Source: Pseudomonas uvaldensis
Lineage (GTDB): Bacteria > Pseudomonadota > Gammaproteobacteria > Pseudomonadales > Pseudomonadaceae
NCBI RefSeq assembly: GCF_021271205.1
Contig: NZ_JAIWKS010000004.1
Location: forward strand, 372,001 to 436,000
DNA length: 64,000 nucleotides
Direction: 5' to 3'
The notes beneath the pieces were generated by a model. It did no database searches. It saw only the letters and a list, made by a program, of their open reading frames with translations, and had not been told where the DNA came from. The translations under genes and the position numbers were made by a program. Numbering within the stretch: position 1 is the first letter of the stretch; each line of letters starts with the position of its first letter. Positions 16,085-25,400 of the stretch are shown in pieces.

Positions 16085-18598
16085 ATGTCCAAGAACAATA
16101 AAGAGCTGATCCTCAGCGCCCCGCTCAGCGGCCCGGTGCTCACCCTCGCCAGTGTCCCGGATGCGGTGTTCGCCAGCGGCGCCATGGGCGACGGCATCGC
16201 CATCGACCCGCTGAACGACACACTCCATGCGCCTTGCGACGGCGAAGTGATTCACGTCGCCCGTACGGGCCACGCCGTGACCCTGCGCGCCGACAACGGC
16301 GCCGAACTGTTGCTGCACCTGGGGCTGGACACTGTCGAGCTACAGGGCGACGGGTTTTCCATGCTGGTCAAAGTAGGCGCCCGGGTCAGCAACGGCCAGC
16401 CGCTGCTGCGCTACGACCTGGACAAGGTGGCGCGGCGCTGCAAGAGCCTGGTGAGTCTGCTGGTCATCACCAATGGCGAGCATTTCCAGGCGCGCCCCAT
16501 CACCCTCAAAGGGGTGAACGTCGGCGAGCCGCTGATGCACCTCATCGCCACGACGCCAGGTGGAACACAAGACAGTGAACAGGACGGCGGCATCGAAGTC
16601 CGCGGCCAGATCCGCATCGCTCATCGCGGCGGCCTGCACGCCCGGCCAGCGGCGCTGGTTCGCCAGACCGCCCGACGTTTCAAAAGCCGCTCGCATCTGC
16701 ATTTCGACGGCCGATCGGCAGCCTGCGACAGCGTCATGGGGTTGATGGGCCTGGCCATCGCCGAGCAGGCGGAGGTTCACGTCAGTTGCCGTGGCAGCGA
16801 TGCCGAAGCCGCACTGCAAGCCTTGCTGGCAACCTTATCCACAGCCCTGGCCGAGGAAACCCAGGCGGCTGCGCCCGTGGCAAGACCGCAACGTCATCCC
16901 GCCGAGGACGGTGTGCTGCAAGGTGTCTTGGCCGCGCCTGGCCTGGTGGCCGGACCGCTGGTCCGGCTGGGTGCCATTGAGTTGCCGGACGACGTGGGTG
17001 GCCATGACATCCAGGCACAGCACCAGCGGCTGGAGGTGGCCCTCGAACAGGTCAGCGACGAGATCCGGCGCACCCTCGACCACGCCAGAATCCGAGGCGA
17101 TCACAACGAGGAGGCGATTTTCGATGCTCATCTGGCGTTGCTGGAAGACCCGATCTTGTTGGATGCCGCCCATCTCGCTATTGACCAGGGCCACGGCGCG
17201 CCCCACGCCTGGAGCCAATCCATCGAGGCGCAATGCCAAGTGTTGCAGCAACTGGGCAGCGCTCTGTTGGCGGAGCGCGCCAACGATCTGCGCGACTTGC
17301 GCCAGCGGGTGCTGCGGGCCTTGCTGGGTGAAGCCTGCTCATTCGACGTCGCGGCGGGAAGCATTGTCGCCGCACAGGAGCTGACCCCGTCGGACCTGCT
17401 GCAACTCAGTGCCCAGGGTGTGGCCGGCGTCTGCATGGCCGAAGGCGGCGCAACCTCCCATGTGGCGATCCTGGCGCGGGGCAAAGGCCTGCCTTGCCTG
17501 GTGGCACTCGGCCCGCAGCTGCTGACCCAGGCATCCGGGCAAACGGTCGTGCTCGACGCAGACGGCGGTCGTCTCGAACTGGCGCCCACCGCCGAACGCC
17601 TGGCACGGGTGCAGCAAGCCCAAAGCCAGCATGCGGCCCGCCGTGCCCGGCAGCAGATCCTCGCCCACACCCCGGCACGGACGCTCGACGACGTGCATAT
17701 CGAGGTCGCCGCCAACGTTGCCTCCAGCACTGAGGCAGCCCAGGCCTTGGCAAACGGCGCCGATGGCGTGGGACTGCTGCGCACCGAGTTCCTGTTCGTC
17801 GACCGTCACACCGCCCCCGACGAAGCGGAACAATGCCAGGCCTACCAAGCCGTGCTCGACGCCATGGGCGACAAACCGGTAATCATCCGCACCATCGACG
17901 TGGGCGGCGACAAACAGCTGGATTATCTGCCGCTGCCGGCCGAAGCCAACCCGGTGCTGGGGTTGCGGGGCATTCGTCTCGCTCAGGCGCGACCGGAACT
18001 GCTCGATCAGCAACTGCGGGCCTTGCTGCAAACCCGCCCGCTGGAACGTTGCCGGATTCTGTTGCCGATGGTGACGGAGGTCGACGAACTGCTGCACATC
18101 CGCCAGCGCCTCGATGCCTTGGCGGCGGAACTGGGCGTGAAGGAACGCCCGCAACTGGGGGTGATGATCGAAGTACCGGCCGCCGCGTTACTGGCCGAAC
18201 AACTGGCCGAGCATGCCGACTTCCTGTCCATCGGCACCAACGATCTGTCGCAGTACACCCTTGCCATGGACCGCGATCATGCTGGCCTCGCCGCCCGTGT
18301 CGACGCGCTGCACCCGGCGCTGCTGCGGCTGATCGCCCAGACCTGTACCGGCGCCGCAAAGCATGGGCGCGGGGTCGGCGTGTGCGGCGCCCTGGCTTCC
18401 GATCCGCTGGCGACGCCGGTACTGGTCGGGCTGGGGGTGCGGGAGTTATCGGTCAGCCCGTCGCAGATCGGCGAGATCAAGGCGCGCGTGCGCCACCTCG
18501 ACACCGTCAAGTGCGCATGCCTCAGCGCCGAATTGCTGAACCTGGGCAGCGCGGCCGCGGTGCGCCGCGCCTGTCACCAACACTGGCCCCTGGGCTGA
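16085..18598 (+). CDS. nagF: PTS EIIA(Glc)-HPr-EI fusion protein
   Basis: 837 aa with three phosphotransfer modules. Residues 1-150 form an EIIA(Glc)-type domain with His63 and the phosphorylated His78 (LLLHLGLDTVEL). Residues about 173-255 form HPr with His185 (GLHARPAA). The remaining 580 residues are Enzyme I with His459 (GGATSHVAILARGKGLPCL), the PEP site LLRTEFLF and the catalytic Cys in GVGVCGALASDP. It takes phosphate from PEP and passes it to NagE. The gene follows the SIS gene by 27 bp. Fusion makes GlcNAc uptake independent of the cell's other PTS proteins. Confidence 0.95.
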   Translation: MSKNNKELILSAPLSGPVLTLASVPDAVFASGAMGDGIAIDPLNDTLHAPCDGEVIHVARTGHAVTLRADNGAELLLHLGLDTVELQGDGFSMLVKVGARVSNGQPLLRYDLDKVARRCKSLVSLLVITNGEHFQARPITLKGVNVGEPLMHLIATTPGGTQDSEQDGGIEVRGQIRIAHRGGLHARPAALVRQTARRFKSRSHLHFDGRSAACDSVMGLMGLAIAEQAEVHVSCRGSDAEAALQALLATLSTALAEETQAAAPVARPQRHPAEDGVLQGVLAAPGLVAGPLVRLGAIELPDDVGGHDIQAQHQRLEVALEQVSDEIRRTLDHARIRGDHNEEAIFDAHLALLEDPILLDAAHLAIDQGHGAPHAWSQSIEAQCQVLQQLGSALLAERANDLRDLRQRVLRALLGEACSFDVAAGSIVAAQELTPSDLLQLSAQGVAGVCMAEGGATSHVAILARGKGLPCLVALGPQLLTQASGQTVVLDADGGRLELAPTAERLARVQQAQSQHAARRARQQILAHTPARTLDDVHIEVAANVASSTEAAQALANGADGVGLLRTEFLFVDRHTAPDEAEQCQAYQAVLDAMGDKPVIIRTIDVGGDKQLDYLPLPAEANPVLGLRGIRLAQARPELLDQQLRALLQTRPLERCRILLPMVTEVDELLHIRQRLDALAAELGVKERPQLGVMIEVPAAALLAEQLAEHADFLSIGTNDLSQYTLAMDRDHAGLAARVDALHPALLRLIAQTCTGAAKHGRGVGVCGALASDPLATPVLVGLGVRELSVSPSQIGEIKARVRHLDTVKCACLSAELLNLGSAAAVRRACHQHWPLG

Positions 18599-18631
18599 GT
18601 CCGGTCGAAGAACAATAAAAGGAGAAGCGCC

Positions 18632-20347
18632 ATGTATCAGCATTTCATCGAAGGATTGCAACGCCTCGGCCGGGCACTGATGCTGCCTATCGCGATCCTG
18701 CCGATTGCCGGCCTGTTGCTGCGCTTGGGCGACACCGACCTGTTGAACATCGCCATCATCCATGATGCCGGGCAGGCGATTTTCACCAACCTGGCGATGA
18801 TCTTCGCCATCGGCATCGCCGTGGGCTTCGCCCGGGACAACAATGGCACGGCGGGGTTGGCCGGAGCCATCGGCTACCTGGTCCTGATCGCCACGCTGAA
18901 GGTCCTCGACGCCACTATCAACATGGGCATGTTGGCCGGGATCATCAGCGGTCTGCTGGCCGGTGCGCTGTACAACCGCTTCAAGGACATCAAGCTGCCG
19001 GAATACCTGGCGTTCTTCGGCGGTCGACGCTTCGTGCCGATCGTCACCGGTTTCAGCGCCGTTGGTCTGGGGGTGGTGTTCGGCCTGATCTGGCCGCCTG
19101 TCCAGCAGGGCATCAACAGTTTCGGCGCCCTGCTGATGGAAAGCGGCAGCTTCGGCGCCTTCGTGTTCGGCGTGTTCAACCGGCTGTTGATCGTCACCGG
19201 CCTGCATCACATCCTCAACAACATGGCCTGGTTCATCTTTGGCAGTTTCACCGACCCGCAGACGGGTGCGGTAGTCACCGGCGACCTGACCCGTTACTTC
19301 GCCGGCGACCCCAATGGCGGCCAGTTCATGACCGGCATGTTCCCGGTGATGCTGTTCGGCCTGCCCGCCGCGTGTCTGGCGATGTACCGCAACACCCTGC
19401 CCCAGCGGCGAAAAGTCATGGGCGGGATCCTGTTATCCATGGCGCTGACCTCGTTCCTCACCGGAGTCACCGAACCGGTGGAATTCGCCTTCATGTTCCT
19501 GGCGCCGCTGTTGTTCCTGCTGCATGCCCTGCTCACCGGCTTGTCGATGGCGATCACCGATTGGCTGAACATCCGCCTGGGCTTTACCTTCTCCGGCGGC
19601 TTCATCGACATGGTCCTGGGCTGGGGCAAATCGAACAACGGTTGGCTGGTGGTGCCGGTGGGCCTGGCCTACGCGGTGATCTACTACACCGTGTTCGACT
19701 TCTGCATCCGCCGCTTCGACCTGAAGACTCCGGGACGTGAAGAGGTGCCGACAGGCGACAAACCGGTCATCGCCGAAAACCAGCGAGCTGCGGCCTACAT
19801 CCAGGCGTTGGGTGGTGCTGACAACCTGATCACCATCGGTGCCTGCACTACGCGCTTGCGGCTGGACATGGTGGATCGCAACAAGGCGTCCGATGCCCAG
19901 CTCAAAGCCCTCGGCGCCATGGCCGTGGTGCGCCCCGGTAACGGCGGGAGCCTGCAGGTGGTGGTGGGGCCGATGGCCGACAGCATTGCCGATGAAATCC
20001 GCCTGGCAGTGCCTTGCGCCATTCGTCCGGTCACCGCATCGGTACCGAATGTCGCTGTGCAGACGACGCCAGCTGCCCTCTCCAGCACCGAAGCGCAACA
20101 ATGGCTGGACGCCCTCGGAGGCCAGGACAACCTCCTGCAACTCGATTGCGTGGCGACGAGCCGGCTACGGGTGCGACTGGCCGACGACAAGGGCTTGTCG
20201 GAAATTCAGCTCCAAAGGTTAGGGTGTCAGGGTATAAGCCCGCTGGAAGGTGGCGTCTGGCACTTACTGCTGGGGGAAAAGGCGCCGAGGTTATGGCAGG
20301 CCTTGGATGGTCTGGCGCATGGTCGCAAGGTCGATACAGGGGCCTAG
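18632..20347 (+). CDS. nagE: PTS N-acetylglucosamine transporter EIICB with a second, degenerate EIIB domain
   Basis: 571 aa. IIC membrane domain in residues 1-360, with GLHHILNN and the sugar-binding GVTEPVEFAFMF. A IIB domain follows, with phosphorylated Cys405 in TIGACTTRLRLDMVD. A second IIB-like stretch (about 488-560; LDALGGQDNLLQLDCVATSRLRVRLAD) repeats the same pattern, but the residue equivalent to Cys405 is Ala508; a Cys sits two residues earlier (Cys506). E. coli NagE has IIA in this place; here IIA is supplied by NagF. GGAG lies 9 nt upstream of the ATG. Confidence 0.95.
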   Translation: MYQHFIEGLQRLGRALMLPIAILPIAGLLLRLGDTDLLNIAIIHDAGQAIFTNLAMIFAIGIAVGFARDNNGTAGLAGAIGYLVLIATLKVLDATINMGMLAGIISGLLAGALYNRFKDIKLPEYLAFFGGRRFVPIVTGFSAVGLGVVFGLIWPPVQQGINSFGALLMESGSFGAFVFGVFNRLLIVTGLHHILNNMAWFIFGSFTDPQTGAVVTGDLTRYFAGDPNGGQFMTGMFPVMLFGLPAACLAMYRNTLPQRRKVMGGILLSMALTSFLTGVTEPVEFAFMFLAPLLFLLHALLTGLSMAITDWLNIRLGFTFSGGFIDMVLGWGKSNNGWLVVPVGLAYAVIYYTVFDFCIRRFDLKTPGREEVPTGDKPVIAENQRAAAYIQALGGADNLITIGACTTRLRLDMVDRNKASDAQLKALGAMAVVRPGNGGSLQVVVGPMADSIADEIRLAVPCAIRPVTASVPNVAVQTTPAALSSTEAQQWLDALGGQDNLLQLDCVATSRLRVRLADDKGLSEIQLQRLGCQGISPLEGGVWHLLLGEKAPRLWQALDGLAHGRKVDTGA

Positions 20348-20374
20348 CTCCTTGGCGAGGGAGCTGCGCTGTAC

Positions 20375-20403
20375 CTGTGGGGGCGAGCCTGCTCGCGAAA
20401 GCG
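20375..20403. repeat. Single REP
   Basis: CTGTGGGGGCGAGCCTGCTCGCGAAAGCG, one REP unit just after nagE. Its partner half downstream is only faintly visible (GCTTTCGCCGG). Confidence 0.75.
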
Positions 20404-20562
20404 TTGGGCCAGCTACATCTATCAACCGACAGTCCGCTTTCGCCGGATCGCCGCCCGGAGTAAGTCCGAATCGGTACCCGGCCTGAGGCTTATCTACAGC
20501 GCCCCTCGACAAAATCTTCGATTAAAGACCATCGAGCAAGAGCTCGCCGCTGTCAGAAATCA

Positions 20563-20609
20563 CAGGTTATGCAGAACTACAAGTCGTTACAGCCAATAAA
20601 CATAACCTG
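20563..20609. promoter_or_regulatory. Inverted repeat CAGGTTATG / CATAACCTG
   Basis: Perfect 9-bp arms at 20563-20571 and 20601-20609, separated by 29 bp. It lies about 220 bp upstream of the toxin gene. It could be an operator pair or an RNA hairpin. Confidence 0.45.
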
Positions 20610-20692
20610 ATCATCCGCGACTGCACTCAATAGAGCGGCTTGTTACAAATCAAATATTACGGCCCACCACAGTCATCTACGCTCACTCTTAT

Positions 20693-20733
20693 GCAGTGAG
20701 CCGAGGCGCACCCCAGCGGGGGCCTCGCACTGC
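20693..20733. promoter_or_regulatory. Two-tier hairpin upstream of the toxin gene
   Basis: Outer stem GCAGTG/CACTGC and inner stem GAGGC/GCCTC enclose a GC-rich loop. No T run follows, so it is not a simple terminator. It ends 93 bp before the toxin start and would lie in the leader if transcription starts upstream. Confidence 0.45.
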
Positions 20734-20826
20734 GCAACGGGTAGTTAAACTGTCAATTCGAAGAATAGGTCGTAATGAAGTATGTGATTCGATTGGCGTC
20801 CTCGTTCCAGCTGAGGTGTCCAAATC

Positions 20827-21909
20827 ATGAATAGAAGCAACGGTTTTGTACGGGTGGCAACTGTCGTCGTGGTATTGGCAGGCGTGCGGCAAGCAGGCCC
20901 GGATGCGTGGGCAGCAACTCAGGACCAAGCGCAGAAAGATGACCCCTGGTACCAGGCCTGGCTTCAGGTCACTGCGGATTCAAGCGTGGATATCCGCAAG
21001 ACCGTACCCTCGTTGCGTTGGCGTACCGACATGGACACGCTCTACCGGGGCGATACGACGGGCCAAGGCCTGAATGCCTTCCGGGACGGGCTGTTGCCCA
21101 AGGCTGTGGGCGTTCCCGAGAACGAATGGGTATACGATTGGTACAACCACGCCGGTGGGTCGGAGGGGACGGTATTCAGTAGCACAACACGCAACCGACT
21201 CATCGGTGAACACTACGCCAGTGAGTGGCTTTACGAGCTCACCGCCCCCCATGGCATCGATCAGGTGCAATCGGGTGGGCCTTTCCCCCGAGAGGAGGAA
21301 ATCAGCTTCCCGGGCGGAGTAAAGGGGCAGTTCATCAAAAGGGCCTGCAGGGCGCTCGATTTTACCAATTGCGTGACAAACCCAGACTACCGTGAACCCA
21401 CCGGCCATGAAACGATGCAAGAGATCGCTGCGATTTCCATCGATTGGAACCGAGTGGTGCCTCCAGAGGGCCTGGCGTGGGTAACAAACAAGCAATCCGT
21501 CTGGGCAGTCGGCTCTACGAGAATCAACCCCGTGCAGGGAGCGGATGCGCTGAGCCAGGGACTGAAAGCCTGGAATTCTCTGCCACCGAACCTGAGATTG
21601 GCGACGGTGCCGGAGTCTCCCCTGGCTCAATCGGTCGTTGTCGCATTTCGCGACTATAGCGAAGCCAAACTCTGGGCCACCCAGCAAGCCACTAACGGCG
21701 GCTGGGTCTATGAAGTCAGGCCCAACAGCATGGCAGTGGATTTATCGGTACGTAACGTAGGTACGCGTGAAGGCGCGTACGCGTTCATCGGCGGTATCAA
21801 GGGCGGGCTGTTGATGAATGCCCGTCGGTTCGAGAAAGGTGTGAGCGAACCGGTCGAATGCATTGGCATCGAAAAAGAAGCCTGCCGCCTCGAAAACCGA
21901 CATCAATAG
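20827..21909 (+). CDS. Secreted cholera/LT/pertussis-like ADP-ribosyltransferase toxin with a decayed second domain
   Basis: 360 aa; GAGGTG lies 9 nt upstream. A signal peptide (1-29, cut near DAWA) is followed by an R-S-E ADP-ribosyltransferase domain: Arg74 in TLYRGDTTGQGLNAFRDGLLP, the S-T-T element in TVFSSTTRN (115-123), and E156-E-E158 in EEEISFPGGV, which aligns residue for residue with EQEVSALGGI of E. coli heat-labile toxin. Two cysteines (174, 182) follow. Residues about 215-345 repeat the pattern without catalytic residues: SVWAVGSTR (Ala227 for Arg), GWVYEVRPNSMAVD, and EGAYAFIGGIKGG (no ExE), with Cys345 and Cys353. Target and delivery are unknown; no B subunit or immunity gene is adjacent. 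Confidence 0.85.
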   Translation: MNRSNGFVRVATVVVVLAGVRQAGPDAWAATQDQAQKDDPWYQAWLQVTADSSVDIRKTVPSLRWRTDMDTLYRGDTTGQGLNAFRDGLLPKAVGVPENEWVYDWYNHAGGSEGTVFSSTTRNRLIGEHYASEWLYELTAPHGIDQVQSGGPFPREEEISFPGGVKGQFIKRACRALDFTNCVTNPDYREPTGHETMQEIAAISIDWNRVVPPEGLAWVTNKQSVWAVGSTRINPVQGADALSQGLKAWNSLPPNLRLATVPESPLAQSVVVAFRDYSEAKLWATQQATNGGWVYEVRPNSMAVDLSVRNVGTREGAYAFIGGIKGGLLMNARRFEKGVSEPVECIGIEKEACRLENRHQ

Positions 21910-21928
21910 ACAAGCCAGGGAGAGCCTC

Positions 21929-22019
21929 CGTGGGAGCGGGCTTGCTCCCGAAGAGGCCAGTACGTCCAACATCAATGCAAGCTGACCCGACGCCTTTGCG
22001 GGTAAGCCCGCTCCCACAG
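21929..22019. repeat. REP pair after the toxin gene
   Basis: GTGGGAGCGGGCTTGCTCCC and the facing GGGTAAGCCCGCTCCCAC, about 90 bp in all. A further partial unit (GTGGGAATCGGCTTGCGCTGG) lies at about 22065-22085. Confidence 0.85.
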
Positions 22020-22113
22020 TTGATTGGCGTCAAGCACATATTTCGGGCCCACTGCAGGTCCCATGTGGGAATCGGCTTGCGCTGGCGGGCAATATGTTAG
22101 CTCTTAAACAAAA

Positions 22114-22138
22114 AACCCGCTGATTGAATCAGCGGGTT
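22114..22138 (-). terminator. Terminator of the purL-yqfO transcript
   Basis: Stem AACCCGCTGATT/AATCAGCGGGTT with a very short loop. Read on the minus strand it is followed by TTTTTTGTTT. Confidence 0.88.
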
Positions 22139-22159
22139 CCTCATTCGACGAGCGAAGGA

Positions 22160-22471
22160 TCAGAAATCCTCCAGTCGCCACACTTCATACGCCGGCGTCT
22201 CGTAGGGATGGCTCTGTTTCAGCGCGTCCACCACGCCACGAATCAGCTCATCGGCAACGACGAGCTCCACTTTCCACTCCTCGACCTGCTCGACCTGCCC
22301 CGCCTCGCCGATGAACGGCTGGCTGCCGTCCAGCGGGCGAAACTGGCCCAGGCCCAGCACTTGCCAGGCACAGTGGTCATAGTCGCCGATTCGTCCGCCA
22401 CCGGCGGCGAATACGGCGCTTTTGACCTCGTCCACGTGGCTGGTCGGGACGAAGAAGCAGAGCTTGTACAC
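22160..22471 (-). CDS. YqfO/NIF3-insert-like small protein
   Basis: 103 aa. The sequence YKLCFFVPTSHVDEVKSAVFAAGGGRIGDYDHCAWQVLGLGQFRPLDGSQPFIG and the C-terminal PYETPAYEVWRL correspond to the CutA-like domain inserted in NIF3/YqfO proteins, here as a stand-alone protein. Function is unknown; a metal or small-molecule binding trimer is likely by fold. It starts 4 nt after the purL stop and ends at a strong terminator, so it is expressed with purL. Confidence 0.8.
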   Translation of the reverse strand: MYKLCFFVPTSHVDEVKSAVFAAGGGRIGDYDHCAWQVLGLGQFRPLDGSQPFIGEAGQVEQVEEWKVELVVADELIRGVVDALKQSHPYETPAYEVWRLEDF

Positions 22472-22475
22472 GCCT

Positions 22476-25400
22476 TTAGTTCACCCAGACACGTGCGTTG
22501 CGGAACATGCGCATCCAAGGAGCATCTTCGTTCCAGTCGTCCGAACGCCACGAGTTCTGCACCGCGCGGAACACGCGCTCCGGGTGCGGCATCATGATCG
22601 TGACGCGGCCGTCGCGGCTGGTCAGACCAGTGATCCCGCGTGGCGAACCGTTCGGGTTGGCCGGGTAGGTTTCGGTGACCTTGCCATGGTTGTCGACGAA
22701 ACGCAGCGCCACGCAACCGGACAGGTCGGCTTCGAGCAGCGCTTCCTCGCTTTCGAATTCCGCGTGGCCTTCGCCGTGGGCGATGGCGATCGGCATGCGC
22801 GAACCGGCCATGCCCTGCAGGAAGATCGAATTCGATTCCTGCACCTGGACCATCGCCACGCGCGCTTCGAACTGCTCGGAGCGGTTACGCACGAAGTGCG
22901 GCCAGTACTCGCTGCCCGGAATCAGCTCGTGCAGGTTGGACATCATCTGGCACCCGTTGCACACGCCGAGGGTGAAGCTGTCGGTGCGCTCGAAGAAGCC
23001 CTGGAACGCGTCGCGGGCGCGGCTGTTGAACAGCGCCGACTTGGCCCAGCCTTCACCGGCACCCAGCACGTCGCCGTAAGAGAAGCCGCCGCAGGCGACC
23101 ATGCCCTTGAAGTCGTTCAGGTCGACACGACCGGCCAGGATGTCGCTCATGTGCACGTCGATCGCGTTGAAGCCGGCACGGTCGAACGCCGCAGCCATTT
23201 CCACCTGACCGTTGACGCCCTGCTCACGCAGGACCGCCACTTGTGGGCGAACGCCTTTCTTGATGTAAGGCGCGGCCACGTCCAGGTTGACGTCGTAGCT
23301 GAGCTTGGCGCTCAGGCCCGGGTTGTCTTCTTCCAGCAGGGCGTCGAATTCCTGGTCGGCGCACTCGGCGTTGTCCCGCAGGCGCTGGATCTGGTAGCTG
23401 GTTTCAGCCCACTGGCGCTGCAACAGTCGGCGCTGGCCTTCAAAGACAGTGTCGCCGTTGAAGGTGATATTGATGTGGGCGTTGTTGATCGGCTGGCCGA
23501 TCACCGAGACGCAATCGGCCAGGCCGGCAGCGCTGAACTGGGCGAGGATGTCCGGGGTGGCGTCCTGGCGAACCTGGATCACCGCACCCAGCTCTTCGTT
23601 GAACAGGATGGCCGGGATTTCAGCGGCGGACTCGGCCACGCTGTCGAGGGTCAGGCTCAGGCCGCAGTGACCGGCGAAAGCCATTTCCACCACGGTAGTC
23701 AGCAAACCACCGTCGGAACGGTCGTGGTAGGCCAGCAGGTGGCCGTCGGCGTTGAGGCCCTGGATCACGGCGAAGAAGGCCTTCAGGTCTTCCGCGTCAT
23801 CGACATCCGGCGCCTGCTTGCCGAGCTTGCCATGCACCTGGGCCAGGATCGAGGCGCCCATGCGGTTCTGGCCACGGCCCAGGTCGATCAGGATCAGATC
23901 CGTGGTGCCCTTGTCCATGCGCAGTTGCGGGGTCAGGGTCTGGCGTATGTCGGTGACCGGAGCGAAACCGGTGACAATCAGCGACAGCGGCGAGGTCACG
24001 CTCTTGTCCTGACCCTCGTCTTTCCAGCGCGTGGCCATGGACATGGAGTCCTTGCCCACCGGAATGGTGATGCCCAGTTCCGGGCACAGTTCCATGCCGA
24101 CGGCCTTGACGGTGTCGTACAGGCGGGCATCTTCACCGGGGTGACCGGCGGCGGACATCCAGTTGGCCGACAGCTTGATGTCGGAAATCTTGCCGATGCG
24201 CGAGGCCGCGAGGTTGGTCAGGGTCTCGCCGATCGCCATGCGGCCCGACGCCGGGGCGTCCAGCAGCGCCAGCGGCGTGCGCTCGCCCATGGCCATGGCT
24301 TCACCGGTGTAGACGTCGAAACTGGTGGCGGTCACGGCGACGTCGGCCACCGGCACTTGCCATGGACCGACCATCTGGTCACGGGCCACGAGGCCTGTGA
24401 TGGTGCGGTCGCCGATGGTGATCAGGAAGCTTTTGCTCGCCACGGCCGGATGGTGCAGCACGCGCTCGATGGCGTCGGCGATATCGAGGGTGGACGGATC
24501 GAAATCGTCGCCCAGCTCGGTTTCGCGTACGGCCGAACGGTGCATGCGCGGGGCCTTGCCCAACAGCACTTCCAGCGGCATGTCCACCGGGCTGTTACCG
24601 AAGTGGCTGTCGGTGACGGTCAGTTGCGGCTCGGCAGTGGCTTCGCCGACCACGGCGAACGGGCAACGCTCGCGCTCGCAGATGGCCTGGAAGCGCTCGA
24701 AGTCGGCCGGGCCAACCGCCAGGACGTAACGCTCCTGGGATTCGTTACTCCAGATTTCGTGCGGAGCCATGCCCGGTTCGTCGTTCGGAATGTTGCGCAG
24801 TTCGAAGCGGCCACCACGGCCACCGTCGTTGACCAGTTCCGGGAAGGCGTTGGACAGGCCACCCGCGCCGACGTCGTGGATGAAGCTGATGGGGTTCTGG
24901 TCGCCCAACTGCCAGCAACGGTCGATGACTTCCTGGCAGCGGCGTTCCATTTCCGGGTTTTCCCGCTGGACCGAGGCAAAGTCCAGGTCCGCCGAGCTGG
25001 TGCCGGTGGCCATGGAGGACGCAGCACCGCCACCAAGGCCGATCAGCATCGCCGGGCCGCCGAGGACGATCAGCTTGGAGCCAACCACGATCTCGCCCTT
25101 CTGCACGTGTTCGGCGCGGATGTTACCCATGCCGCCAGCGAGCATGATCGGCTTGTGGTAGCCACGAACTTCCTCACCGCGCGGGGTGTCGATGGACTGT
25201 TCGAAGGTCCGGAAATAGCCGGTCAGGGCCGGACGGCCGAATTCATTGTTGAACGCCGCGCCACCCAGGGGGCCTTCGATCATGATGTCCAGGGCGTTGA
25301 CGATGCGCTCAGGCTTGCCGTACGGCTTTTCCCATGGCTGTTCGAAGCCCGGGATCTGCAGGTTCGACACCGTGAAGCCGGTCAGGCCGGCCTTGGGCTT

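Larger units (their letters stand above)
20348..20826. other. Intergenic region upstream of the toxin gene
   Basis: 479 bases without a gene. It holds a single REP (20375-20403), a CAGGTTATG/CATAACCTG inverted repeat (20563-20609), a strong two-tier hairpin (20693-20733) and an AT-rich section (20570-20680). No -35/-10 pair is clear. Confidence 0.6.
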
